Below are positions 16,613 to 26,500 of a stretch of DNA of 37,698 nucleotides, piece after piece. Where the stretch lies: contig JACQWK010000461.1 in NCBI GenBank assembly GCA_016209525.1, positions 1 to 37,698 of the forward strand. The letters run 5' to 3'. Position 1 is the first letter of the stretch. Every line of letters begins with the position of its first letter. Origin of the DNA: Verrucomicrobiota bacterium (GTDB lineage Bacteria; Verrucomicrobiota; Verrucomicrobiia; Limisphaerales; SIBE01). The notes beneath the pieces were generated by a model. That model saw only the letters and a list, made by a program, of their open reading frames with translations, was not told where the DNA came from and made no database searches. The position numbers and the translations under genes were made by a program.

Positions 16613-18048
16613 GCGATCTGGAATTGCTCTTTCGGCAGGCCCAGGTTCAAAGCCGCGAGAAATCCTCCTGCTTTGTCGAGGGTCTCTATGTATTCGGCGG
16701 CAGCCACGGAGTCCGCCACGATGCCGGCTCCCACGCTGAAATAGGCGGTATGATCCCGGCAGATCGCGGTGCGGATCAGAATGCTGAGCTGGCTTTCCCG
16801 GTTGAACCCTAGGTAACCCAGCGCTCCCGTGTAGGGCCCGCGTGTCACGGGCTCCAGTTCGTCAATGATCTCCATGGCCCGGAATTTCGGCGCGCCGGTG
16901 ATGCTGCCTCCCGGAAAACAGGACGCGAAGGCCGCGAAGTGCGTCACTTCAGGCCGGAGACGCCCTTCAATCGTGGAGACCAGATGCTGCACTTGCGGGT
17001 AGCGTTCGAGCCGCACCAATTCGGGCACCTGCACCGAGCCGTATTCACAGACTTTTCCCAGATCATTTCGAAGCAGATCGGTGATCATCACCAACTCGGC
17101 GAGTTCCTTCGGACTCGTTCGAAGTTCGTCACTGAGCTGCGCGTCGCGATCCGGATTGCTCGAGCGCGGACGAGTTCCTTTGATGGGACGGGTTAGAATA
17201 TGAGCGCCGCTCAGCCGAAGAAACAGTTCCGGCGACGAGGACGCGATCTGAAAGTCGCCGCAGTCCAGATACGCGGAAAACGGCGCCGACGATACCGCGG
17301 CCAATCGTTCATACATCTCCCAACCAGGCCGCGGCCAGTGCACGGCCAAGCGCTGGGAGAGATTGACTTGGTAAATGTCTCCGGCCCGGATGTAGCGCTG
17401 GGCTCTATCGACGGCGGCGATGAAGGAGGCGCGGTCCAGGGAGGAGACCCATGGTGAAGCAAAGCGTGAAGCGTGAAGCGTGAAGCGTGAAGCGTGTGCC
17501 TCTGTGTTGATTTGCAGGCGAGATTGCCAGAACGCGAGTTGGCGCCGCGCATAGGACTGATCGCGCGAGCCGTCCGGACGCAGCCCCGTGGAAACGATCC
17601 AGGTCTTGCCGAGGTGATGGTCGAAGATTGCCAGACTGTCATAGAATCCAACCTGACAATCCGGGAGCTCGAGATCATTGGCGGCGCGCCGCGGGAGCTT
17701 GGGCTCCACGAAGTTCTTGAGATCGTAGCCCCAGTATCCGAAGCAACCGCCCAGCGGAAACGGCAAATCGATTTCATCGAGCAACTCGTACCGCGCCATC
17801 AAGCGGTCGAGAATCCGCCATGGATTCCCAAACAACGCCTGGCCGCGCGTTTCTGGAGAACCCAGTTCGCATCTTGAACCGAACGCGCGCAGTGTGAAAA
17901 ACGGTCGGGAGGCGACCAAAGAGTATCTGGCGTGGGCGGAACCGAAGAGCGCTGTGCGCAGCAACACCGTGCCTTCGCCGCGGCCAAACGTTGCGGCCAG
18001 TGATTCCGGTGTTTGAATCGTTTCGATTTCCTGGACGATCGGACGCAT
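16609..18048 (-). CDS. pabB: Aminodeoxychorismate synthase component I (PabB)
   Basis: 479 aa, chorismate-utilising enzyme fold. Makes 4-amino-4-deoxychorismate from chorismate with ammonia delivered by PabA. The diagnostic PIKGTRPR motif carries K290, the residue that separates PabB from TrpE (which has alanine there). GGSITGAPK and ELVMITDLLRNDLGKV are further family motifs. I start at ATG 18048, which overlaps the last base of the upstream M16 stop (TGATG). The longer open frame to 18240 only reads through that gene. There is no fused glutaminase domain and no pabA in the window, so PabA is presumably elsewhere. An odd HASRFTLHASRFA segment (about residues 185-197) is encoded by a heptanucleotide tandem repeat. 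Confidence 0.94.
   Translation of the reverse strand: MRPIVQEIETIQTPESLAATFGRGEGTVLLRTALFGSAHARYSLVASRPFFTLRAFGSRCELGSPETRGQALFGNPWRILDRLMARYELLDEIDLPFPLGGCFGYWGYDLKNFVEPKLPRRAANDLELPDCQVGFYDSLAIFDHHLGKTWIVSTGLRPDGSRDQSYARRQLAFWQSRLQINTEAHASRFTLHASRFASPWVSSLDRASFIAAVDRAQRYIRAGDIYQVNLSQRLAVHWPRPGWEMYERLAAVSSAPFSAYLDCGDFQIASSSPELFLRLSGAHILTRPIKGTRPRSSNPDRDAQLSDELRTSPKELAELVMITDLLRNDLGKVCEYGSVQVPELVRLERYPQVQHLVSTIEGRLRPEVTHFAAFASCFPGGSITGAPKFRAMEIIDELEPVTRGPYTGALGYLGFNRESQLSILIRTAICRDHTAYFSVGAGIVADSVAAAEYIETLDKAGGFLAALNLGLPKEQFQIA
17463..17496. repeat. Heptanucleotide tandem repeat inside pabB
   Basis: Four full copies plus six bases of AGCGTGA on the plus strand, in frame within pabB on the minus strand, where it encodes a repeating HASRFTL peptide. 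Seven is not a multiple of three, so gain or loss of one unit would shift the frame. Confidence 0.9.
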
Positions 18049-19310
18049 CACAGCCTCAAATAACGGGGCAAACGGCGGGGAGTTTTGAGAGGACTGACCA
18101 AAGCAAGGCACAGGCGCTCGGGCCGGAAAAAACTCTGGGCGGCGGCGCGCACTTCGCCGGCTTTGACCTTCTGGAGCCGCTGTTTGATTTCGCTCGGGGG
18201 GATGGTCTTGCCGTATCCGAGCAGTTGCTCGGCCAGCCACATCATTTGATTCTCCGTGCTTTCCAGGCTGAGGTCGATCTGGCCAATCACGTAGTCGCGC
18301 GCGCGGCGCAGTTCCCCCGGGCTGACCGAGCGGGAACTCAGTTGCTTCAATTCGTGAGCGATCAACCGGAGGGCTTCAGGGATTTTGTCCGTGTCAAGCC
18401 CGGCCGAAATGGTGAGCGTGCCGACATCGTCGAAAAAACTGAGAGAACTGCAGATCGAATAGGCCAGGCCGCGATCTTCCCGGACAACCTGGAAAAGGCG
18501 CGAACTCATATTTTCGCCCAGGATCGTGCTGAGGAGCCGCAGGGCGTAGCGCCGTGGATCGTGCCGGGAACAGGTCCGAATGCCCAGAGCGAGCTGGGTT
18601 TGCTCGATCGGTTTGGTAAACAGACGCACCCGCGGCTCAGTTTGCCCGTCGGCCGCGGCGGTGTATCGCGGGCGGCTGCCTTGGGAAAAGTGGCGCGCGT
18701 ATCGGCTCACGGCCTTCCGCACTTTCTCGTGATTCAAATTCCCGGCCGCTGCGACGATGGTGCTGCTGCTCACATAATTCCTGGCTCGAAAACTCAGAAT
18801 GTCTGATCGGCTCATGGCGTCCAGCGTCTCGACGGTGCCGGTCAGAGAGCGTCCGAGCGGCTGGCCGGGCCAAAGTGTTTCGTTGAGGAGTTCCTGGACG
18901 TGATGCTGAGGCTGGTCCAAATACATCGCCAGTTCCTCTTTGATGACGTTGCGTTCCTTGTCGATTTCGACCGGATCAAAGGTCGAGTTTAAGAACATGT
19001 CCACAAGCACGTCGAGCAGCTCTTGGAACCGATCGTGCCGAGCCTTTGAGTAGAAACAAGTGCTCTCTTCGGTGGTAAAAGCGTTCAAGTAGCCGCCGAT
19101 GCCTTCGATATCCTGGGAGATTTGCTTGGCCGTCCGGTGGCGTGTGCCTTTGAAGAGCAGATGTTCGATAAAGTGCGACACGCCGCTGAGGCGGGCGGGC
19201 TCATACCTTCCTCCAACTCCAACCCAAATGCCCAGGCTGACACTCGCCATCCGCGGCATTTCGGCAGTGATCACCGTCAGGCCATTTTGATGTCGCGAAA
19301 TTCGGCGCAT
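18048..19310 (-). CDS. M16 family zinc peptidase (processing-peptidase-like)
   Basis: 420 aa, single-chain size of bacterial M16B peptidases. The inverted zinc motif HFIEH gives H46, E49 (catalytic) and H50; the distal ligand is E126 in NVIKEEL, at the usual spacing of about 76. The opening (NGLTVITAEMPRMASVSLGIWVGVGGR in parts) and FKGT, then GGYLNAFTTEESTCFYSK, are characteristic of mitochondrial-processing-peptidase beta/YmxG-like proteins. The C-terminal domain has the R-Y motif region (RGLAYSICSSLSFFDDVG). No signal peptide, so cytoplasmic action on peptides is likely. The ATG at 19310 lies 2 nt after the LOG gene stop, and the gene ends overlapping the pabB start, making it the second gene of a four-gene operon. 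Confidence 0.93.
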   Translation of the reverse strand: MRRISRHQNGLTVITAEMPRMASVSLGIWVGVGGRYEPARLSGVSHFIEHLLFKGTRHRTAKQISQDIEGIGGYLNAFTTEESTCFYSKARHDRFQELLDVLVDMFLNSTFDPVEIDKERNVIKEELAMYLDQPQHHVQELLNETLWPGQPLGRSLTGTVETLDAMSRSDILSFRARNYVSSSTIVAAAGNLNHEKVRKAVSRYARHFSQGSRPRYTAAADGQTEPRVRLFTKPIEQTQLALGIRTCSRHDPRRYALRLLSTILGENMSSRLFQVVREDRGLAYSICSSLSFFDDVGTLTISAGLDTDKIPEALRLIAHELKQLSSRSVSPGELRRARDYVIGQIDLSLESTENQMMWLAEQLLGYGKTIPPSEIKQRLQKVKAGEVRAAAQSFFRPERLCLALVSPLKTPRRLPRYLRL

Positions 19311-19312
19311 AG

Positions 19313-19993
19313 TCAGGCGAACGCCCTGGGCACGCTTTCCGGCGGGCCTACCCGCCTCAAGTAATCCAAAATCATGTTAATTGCCTCATCAGTATCGTCT
19401 GTCAAAGTGCATAAGTCCAAATCGCCGCGGCTGATGAAGCCTTTGTTTTCGAGATTGGCTTTCATCCACTTCAGGATTCCAGCCCAGTAAGTGCGCCCGT
19501 ATAGGATGAGTGGAAATTGGGAAATCCTTTGAGTTTGCACCAGGGTCATGATTTCAAAGAACTCGTCCAACGTGCCGAAACCCCCGGGCAGGAAAACGAA
19601 AGCGAGGCTGTACTTCACGAAGCAAACTTTGCGGGAAAAGAAATAATGGAAGTGAATTGGGACGTTCGCGTAACGGTTCGGTCTCTGCTCGAAGGGCAAC
19701 TCGATGTTGAGTCCGACGGATTTGCCTTTTCCCAGGGCCGCACCCCGATTCGCAGCCTCCATGATGCCTGGCCCTCCGCCGGTGATGACAGCCACTCCAT
19801 GCTTGGCCAGACCTCTCCCAAGCGTCACAGCCGCTTTGTAATACGGATCCGAATGAGGAATGCGCGCAGAGCCAAAAACCGTAACGGCCGGCCCCACTTT
19901 GGATAGGGTCTCGAAGGAATCGACGAATTCTGCCATGATACGGAAGATTCGCCATGGATCTTCTCGGATGAACCCTGGAGGTGTGTTATTCAT
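19313..19993 (-). CDS. LOG family protein (TIGR00730-type nucleotide hydrolase)
   Basis: 226 aa from ATG 19993. Rossmann-like protein of the LOG (LONELY GUY/lysine-decarboxylase-like) family, whose characterised members cleave ribose-5-phosphate from nucleoside monophosphates such as cytokinin ribotides or AMP. Visible motifs are TVFGSARIP, ITGGGPGIMEAANRGA and the diagnostic PGGFGTLDEFFE (PGGxGTxxE). The frame is open to a TTG at 20029, but that extension would enter the nrdJ terminator, so I use 19993. No strong Shine-Dalgarno. It heads the tight operon with the M16 peptidase, pabB and pabC. Older annotations as lysine decarboxylase are not supported by the motif. Confidence 0.9.
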   Translation of the reverse strand: MNNTPPGFIREDPWRIFRIMAEFVDSFETLSKVGPAVTVFGSARIPHSDPYYKAAVTLGRGLAKHGVAVITGGGPGIMEAANRGAALGKGKSVGLNIELPFEQRPNRYANVPIHFHYFFSRKVCFVKYSLAFVFLPGGFGTLDEFFEIMTLVQTQRISQFPLILYGRTYWAGILKWMKANLENKGFISRGDLDLCTLTDDTDEAINMILDYLRRVGPPESVPRAFA

Positions 19994-20011
19994 TGGGGGA
20001 CAATAGACTAA

Positions 20012-20053
20012 GCCAACAAAAAGAAACAAGCCGGAGATTGCTCCCCGGCTTGT
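20012..20053 (-). terminator. Intrinsic terminator of nrdJ
   Basis: Read on the minus strand, a 9-bp perfect stem (ACAAGCCGG / CCGGCTTGT, at 20045-20053 and 20026-20034) is followed by TTTCTTTTTGTT. It sits 28 bp past the nrdJ stop and just before the LOG start, so it should separate the two transcripts. Confidence 0.88.
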
Positions 20054-20080
20054 TCTGTTCCCAGGCGCCTCCTTTAAATC

Positions 20081-23000
20081 CTATGAGCAACCCAAACTCT
20101 CGCCACAATTCAGACATTTGTAGCAAGCTCCGTTCCGAACCGCGACGTGTCCGCAGCTCGGGCATGTCGGCGCGTCCTGCTGGAAATGCGCGATGGCGTC
20201 AGATAGGCTGGCAGCCTCGCGATGGCCATTGGAGACTCCATGTTGAGCCTTGCCGTTGCCTCCATTCCCCGCTGGCACCGTTACCGCTCTGGAGCTGAAC
20301 GAAGCTTGAGCATCCTCTGAGAGAGGCAGATCTGGAACAGGCCGGTTCACTTTCTTCTTCACTTCCTCCATCAATCCCGGAATCGGCAGCTCGGGGTGAT
20401 TGCGGTTCGGGTTGTTGGCTTCGCGATAACCGGGGATAAATTGCAGGGCCATCCAGCGAAACACGTAGTCGATGATCGAGGTGGCGTTCCGAACTTCCGG
20501 ATTCTTGGTGAAGCCAGAAGGCTCAAATCGTTGGTGGGCGAATTTCCGCACCAACGCTTCGAGGGGAACTCCATACTGCAGCGCCATGCTCGTCAGCGTG
20601 CCGATACAGTCCATCAGCCCGCCAATCGTGGAACCCTCCTTCGCCATGGTGATAAACAACTCGCCGGGCTGGCCGTCGTCAAACAATCCCACGGTCAGAT
20701 AGCCTTCATGGCCGGTAATATCGAATTTGTGGGTTATGGCCTTTCGGGTTTCGGGTAAGCGCCGGCGCAATGGCTGGCCGACCTGGCGGCGCCACTTCAC
20801 GATTTCACCTTCCAGTTCCTTGATCCGCGCCTCGGCAGAACCCAGATCGTTCTCCGCAGCACCTCCTTCATTGGTTTTTCTGGTGTTCAGCGGCTGGGAA
20901 CGCTTCGAACCGTCCCGATAGATGGCGACACATTTGAGCCCCATCTTCCAGGCTTGGATGTAGGCATCGGCGATATCCGCGACCGTGCATTCGTTCGGCA
21001 GGTTCACAGTCTTGGAGATGGCGCCGCTGATGAACGGCTGCGCGGCCGACATCATTTTGAGGTGCGCCATGTAGTGAATGCTCCTCTTGCCTCGGTACGG
21101 CTTGAACGCGCAGTCGAAGATCGGGAGGTGTTCGTTCTTGAGGCCGCTCCGAATGGTTTGGCCATTTTCTTCGACGGGTTCGATCGTGTCGAATTTTTCG
21201 ACATGTTCAACAATCGCTTTCACCTCCGGCTCGCCGTAGCCAAGCCGCGTCAGCGCGTCGGGCACGGTCCGATTAACGATCTTGAGCATGCCTCCACCGG
21301 CGAGGAGCTTGTACTTGACCAGAGCAATGTCCGGTTCGACTCCTGTCGTGTCGCAATCCATGAGGAAAGCAATTGTTCCTGTTGGGGCCAGAACGGTGAC
21401 TTGTGCATTTCGAAAGCCGAATTCTTCGCCCATCTCCAACGCACGGTCCCAGCATCGGCGCGCCTCGTCCTTCAAGTCGGCGAACTCCCGGCTGGGCTGG
21501 ATGGATTCAACCGATTCGCGGTGAAGCCGGATGACCCCGAGCATGGACTGGACGTTATCCTTGGCGACCGGTTTTTCGATCGCCGCGCAGCGGGCATCGT
21601 GGCAGCCCTGAAACGCGCCCAGGCTGGCCGCCATGAGGGCAGACTGTTCGTAAGCATGGCCGGTCAGGATGGCGGTGATCGCACCAGCGAGGGCGCGGCC
21701 TCCATCGGAATCATACGGGAGGCCGTAACTCATAATCAACGAGCCGAGGTTGGCGTAGCCGAGGCCGAGAGTGCGGAAGACGTGTGAATTTTCAGCGATT
21801 TCTTTGGTCGGATAACTCGCGTTGTCCACGAGAATCTCCTGGGCCGTGATGAAGATGCGGACGGCCGCTTTGAAACGCTCAATGTCGAATCGGCCATCGG
21901 CGCGCTTGAACTTCATCAAATTCAGCGAGGCCAAGTTGCACGCAGTGTTGTTCAGGAAAACGTACTCCGAGCAAGGATTGGTTGAGTGGATCGGCTCAGT
22001 GCCCTTGCAGGTATGCCACTTCTGGATGGCGCCATCGTATTGCAGCCCCGGATCTCCGCAAACCCAGGTGCCTTCAGCGATCTTGTTCAGAAGCGTGCGC
22101 GCATCCTTTTTCTCGAGTGGTTGGTTGGTTGTGACGGCGCGCGTCCACCATTCCTTCCCTTCGATGGCGGCCTGCATGAATTCATCGCTCGCTCGGACGG
22201 AAAGATTCTCATTCTGGTACATGACGCTGCCGTAGGCATCGCCGTTGTACGATCCGCTGTAACCTTGCTCGATCAGCGCCCAAGCTTTCTTCTCCTCCTT
22301 CTGTTTCGCGTCGATGAATTCCTCAATGTCGCCGTGCCAGTCCCGCAGCGTATTCATTTTGGCGGCACGCCGGGTTTTGCCACCCGATTTCACGACGTTG
22401 GCGATTTGGTCATAGACTTTCAGAAACGACAAGGGACCGCTGGGTCTTCCGCCACCGCTCAATTTTTCCTTGCTGGAGCGGATGGGGGACAGGTCTGTCC
22501 CTGTTCCGGATCCGTACTTGAAAAGCATCGCTTCGCTGTAAGCCAGCCGCATGATATCTTCCATGTTGTCAGCCACAGACTGGATAAAGCAGGCGCTGCC
22601 TTGGGGATATTCGTACTGTGTCCTGGCCCGCTCGGCCGCTCCTTTGTCAGGATTGTAGAACCAATTCCCGCGGGCCGAATCTTTGCCGACCCCGTACTGG
22701 TGGTAGAGGCCGACATTGAACCAGACCGGGGAGTTAAACGCGCCGTACTGGTTGACGCAGAGCCAGGTGAGCTCGTCGTAAAACACGTCACCGTCCGCCT
22801 TGGTAAAATAACCATCTTTCACTCCCCAGTCCGCGATGGTCCGGCAGACTCGGTGGATCAACTGGCGAACTGAGGTTTCTCGTTCCGGCGTGTTTTGTTC
22901 GCCATAGAAGTATTTCGATACCACCACCTTCGTGGCCAAGATCGACCACGATTTCGGAACTTCCACGTTCTCTTGCCGAAAGATGACTTTCCCAGTGTCG

Positions 23001-23209
23001 TCGTTGATTTCCGCTGTCCGCTTCTCCCATTCGATCTGTTCGAACGGACTGAGTTTCGGATCGCTGAAAACTCGTTCGACGGGCAACGATTTGGCTGCTA
23101 GTTTGGTTTTCGTCGATCCGCTCGAATGGCGACGAGACGGGGCAACGATCCGCCGACGGCGGTTCCGAGGCGGGATGGATGGCAAAACTTGATCGCGGGC
23201 GTCAATCAT
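20081..23209 (-). CDS. nrdJ: Adenosylcobalamin-dependent (class II) ribonucleotide reductase
   Basis: 1042 aa, cytosolic. Reduces ribonucleotides to deoxyribonucleotides using adenosylcobalamin to generate the thiyl radical. An N-terminal basic extension (about 1-45) is followed by the reductase barrel: FNSPVWFNVGL, GSACFIQSVADNMEDI, a GSGTGTDLSPIRSS loop, NPCSEY with the finger-loop cysteine, and NTACNLASLNL. LAPTGTIAFLMDCDTTGVEPD is also typical. From about residue 835 comes the TSCPD-type domain (GGLMDCIGTLTSMALQYGV), and the protein ends in a zinc-ribbon CPSCGH...CYKCLNCGES. This is the long B12-dependent architecture common in Bacteria. No ATP-cone is visible. Start at ATG 23209 has no Shine-Dalgarno. 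I looked for a cobalamin riboswitch upstream and found none I can support. A strong terminator follows. Confidence 0.97.
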   Translation of the reverse strand: MIDARDQVLPSIPPRNRRRRIVAPSRRHSSGSTKTKLAAKSLPVERVFSDPKLSPFEQIEWEKRTAEINDDTGKVIFRQENVEVPKSWSILATKVVVSKYFYGEQNTPERETSVRQLIHRVCRTIADWGVKDGYFTKADGDVFYDELTWLCVNQYGAFNSPVWFNVGLYHQYGVGKDSARGNWFYNPDKGAAERARTQYEYPQGSACFIQSVADNMEDIMRLAYSEAMLFKYGSGTGTDLSPIRSSKEKLSGGGRPSGPLSFLKVYDQIANVVKSGGKTRRAAKMNTLRDWHGDIEEFIDAKQKEEKKAWALIEQGYSGSYNGDAYGSVMYQNENLSVRASDEFMQAAIEGKEWWTRAVTTNQPLEKKDARTLLNKIAEGTWVCGDPGLQYDGAIQKWHTCKGTEPIHSTNPCSEYVFLNNTACNLASLNLMKFKRADGRFDIERFKAAVRIFITAQEILVDNASYPTKEIAENSHVFRTLGLGYANLGSLIMSYGLPYDSDGGRALAGAITAILTGHAYEQSALMAASLGAFQGCHDARCAAIEKPVAKDNVQSMLGVIRLHRESVESIQPSREFADLKDEARRCWDRALEMGEEFGFRNAQVTVLAPTGTIAFLMDCDTTGVEPDIALVKYKLLAGGGMLKIVNRTVPDALTRLGYGEPEVKAIVEHVEKFDTIEPVEENGQTIRSGLKNEHLPIFDCAFKPYRGKRSIHYMAHLKMMSAAQPFISGAISKTVNLPNECTVADIADAYIQAWKMGLKCVAIYRDGSKRSQPLNTRKTNEGGAAENDLGSAEARIKELEGEIVKWRRQVGQPLRRRLPETRKAITHKFDITGHEGYLTVGLFDDGQPGELFITMAKEGSTIGGLMDCIGTLTSMALQYGVPLEALVRKFAHQRFEPSGFTKNPEVRNATSIIDYVFRWMALQFIPGYREANNPNRNHPELPIPGLMEEVKKKVNRPVPDLPLSEDAQASFSSRAVTVPAGNGGNGKAQHGVSNGHREAASLSDAIAHFQQDAPTCPSCGHVAVRNGACYKCLNCGESLGCS

Positions 23210-23503
23210 GGGTTACGTATTTCAGGGTTTGGTTGTTCCTTCCGTGCAATTTCTCAGCCGGATTTGCGCTTGAACAGCAATCAGGCACTATCAGTGACTC
23301 AGTTTCGCCTCACGGGTTGAGCACTCTTCCAACCGAACAGTGCCTACCTATTAGTTGAGGGTAGAGGTAAGGCTAAACACAACAGGTGGTATGTCAAGTT
23401 AATTTTTAACTGGCCCGAATTCGCGCTGTGTGAATGATCCTGGCTTGACGCGAGCCTCGACAACGGGCGGCACATCGACGTAAGATACGGACAAGGACAA
23501 ACC
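23210..23503. promoter_or_regulatory. Divergent intergenic region, promoters presumed
   Basis: About 290 bp between divergent nrdJ and the plus-strand secreted-protein gene; both promoters must lie here or nearby. I see no B12-box riboswitch, NrdR box pair or clear -35/-10 pair. An AAGGA Shine-Dalgarno lies at about 23490-23495, 8 nt before ATG 23504. Confidence 0.4.
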
Positions 23504-26500
23504 ATGAAATCGCTCTATCGCTTCGGCCAACTTCCAGGTTTTCTCCCATGCACTCTGGCGATCGCAATCGCTTACTTGAGAGAACTTGACCCGGTAGCAC
23601 AGACACCTGCGAGCAACCAGGCCACTCTTATCATCACCGTAAATCGCCGGGACGGCAATCAACCCTTGGCTGGCGTCCGCGTCTCGGTCCGATTGGGTGA
23701 CAAGTCCGAGCCCGTGGGAGCTTCGGAGACAGATGCCGCTGGCAAGTGCACGGTGAAGTGGACCAAAGACTGGAAAGGAGCTGTGCTCGCCCGCGCCGAG
23801 AAATCCGGCTTTGCGCCGCTGCAAATGAGCTGGCAAGGAATCGCGGAAGAGGATGCGCCGCCGGAGGAGTTCACATTCCTCCTGTCGCCGTCCGAAACTG
23901 TGGGAGGGCGCCTGCTCGATCAAGCAGGACAGCCCGTCGCGGACGCCCGCATTTCACTCAACTTCCCCCAGCGTTTGACCGGACCTCGCGTGCCGGTGGA
24001 CGGATTTACCGTTCAAACCGACGCGGAGGGGCGTTGGAAAATGGAAATTGTGCCGGCCGGCGTCACCAGTTTGCGTGTGACAGCGACCCATCCCAATTGC
24101 GTCGCGCCTGATGGCTCAAAGGATGTCCAACCCTCGCTGGCCAGTCTGCGGGACCAATCCTCCGTCATCCGCCTGGAAAGAGTTTTGGAACTGTCAGGAC
24201 GCGTACTGAGTCCGGAAGGCAAACCGGTCTCCGGCGCCAAAGTCGTGCGCGGATCAGAATGGGGAATCATGGGCGTGGAGGACAACATGAGCACAGAAAC
24301 GGATGCCAAAGGCGAATTCCGTTTCGAGCGCCTGAAAGCCGGCAAGGTGATGATCGTGGCGGAGGCGCCCGGTTTTGGTCCGGCGATCGCGAACGCGGAG
24401 GTCCGAGTCGGCGCGCCGCCCGTCGAGCTTCGGCTCCAAGCGCCCCATGTCCTGCGCGGGCTAATCAAGGACCTTGCGGGAAAACCAATCGAAGGCGTCC
24501 GTATCCGAGCCGACGACTGGGAGCGCTACCGTTATCCGGGATGGGAAGCAACGACCGATGCCGAGGGCCGATTTGTTTTTTCGAACATGCCGCCCGGAAC
24601 CGTTTCCCTTGACATCACCAAAGCCGGTTACATGGGGCGGTTGATGCACCGATTCACCGTAGGCGAACCGGAGCAGATTCTTGCGCTCGGTCCAATCCTC
24701 CGGTTGCATGGCCGCGTGCTGGACGCAGCCACTGGCGAACCGGTCGCGCAGTTCAAGATGACCCCCGGCTGGCCACGCCAAGTCTTCCGCGAAGGCAAAC
24801 TCGAGAACTCGGGCGGCGAATGGGCGAACTATGACACGAAACAGTTCGGCAAAGGAGCCTACGACTGGACGTTTAACAGGCCCATCGTGGCCGGCACGAC
24901 GCAGCCGTATGATTTTCTGCTTCGTGTCGAAGCCGAGGGTTACGACCCCGGGATGTCCCGTGCATTCAAGCCGGACGAAGGGGACGCAACGTTCGATTTT
25001 CAACTCAAGAAAGGGACGGGGCTGAAAGGACTGGTGAAGCTGCCCGACGGCACGCCCGTCGCGAACGCCAAAGTGTATGCGTTCACAGGCTACAATTGGC
25101 CTTACATGCAGAACGGCCTCGTGCAGGGAGGATCGCGAGCCACGGAATATATCACAGGCCCGGACGGCTCCTTCAAAATGTCCAAGCCTATTGAACCGAT
25201 GAATCTTCTGGTGGTGCACGATTGGGGCCTGGCGGAACACGAAACCGGCGGCCTGGAGACATCGGAAGAGATTGTTCTCCATCGTTGGGCCGGGATCCGG
25301 GGCATTCTGCGAGTCGGGAACCAAATTGGCGCCAAGCAAAAGGTCGCGCTCCGCTTCCCAACGCGCTACGAGCGCCAAGGCGAAGGATTACGCCAAAAGA
25401 TGACCGGCCCGCGCAATTATGAAGTTGTCACTGATGAGCAAGGCCGCTTCGAGTTTGATCGCGTGCCTGCAGGAGAAATCGGGATCGTTCGCGTGATTGA
25501 TCTCCCCCGACCATCCGGTGTCGGAATCTCGTTCGGTGACGTGTGGGGCGGTTGTCCGGCGGGAGCAGTTCGGGTAAAACCGGGTGAAAGAGCCGACATC
25601 GCGCTGGGCGGGGACGGGTGCGTGGTGACGGCACAATTGCTGCCGCCTGAAAACCTCAAACAGCCTGTGGATTGGGCGAACGGCCAGTTTATGATCAGTC
25701 TGGCCGGACCAAAAATCGAACCACCGGCCAAATCAACGGCCGACCGACTTCAAACGTGGCTTGATGAATGGTTCTGGTCGGATGCAGGAAGAAACTGGCG
25801 GCGTTGGCTCGTGGGCACACCTCAGGTGATGGGGGACGGGATGATCCCGGGCTTTGCCGGATCATGGTACGTCAAGGTCGAAACCGACGGACGAATCCGC
25901 ATTGAGGATCTTCCTCCGGGAGAATACTTGCTGAATGGATGGCTTAATGGACCGCCAGTCTCCGAAGGGAGGTTCCAACAACCAGGCCGGGCTGTGGCGA
26001 CACTGCGGCATCCGTTCAAGGTGCCAGAGCCTGCTTCCGGCCGGGATGCGGTTCCTGTTGATCTGGGAAGGATTTCATTGGATCGCGCAGAGGAGCCTCC
26101 GACGCCCGCTCCGCGTCCTCCGGCCTCTCCACAAGGCTGGGATCCAAACGATCCGATCTCAGCGATTCAAGTGGCAGAGCCGGATCTGTCACGCCTTCTT
26201 ACGGCCAGCGCGTCCGTGCATCCTACGAAGCTCAAGCCCGGCGAAGGCGCCACTCTCTTCATCAAGGTTAAGGTGGCTCGCGGCTATTCCATCGCCGCCT
26301 TGGCGGAGGGCACGGAAACCAAAGGCGCCACGACAATCAACGTCGAGTTGCCTGAGAAGCTGAGTGCGGAGGGATCGTGGCAAGCCCGGCAGCCTTTCAT
26401 GCCGGGCCGGAGCCTGCCGATGTATTACCGAGAAGTCGCGTTCAGCCGGCCGTTGAAACTGGCGTCGGATGCCAAGGCAGGTCAGGTCAACGTGCGGTGC

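Noticed and set aside
23210-23503. Cobalamin riboswitch upstream of nrdJ
   Set aside because: Expected from the B12 dependence of the enzyme, but I could not find a B12-box or the paired core; a covariance search could settle it.
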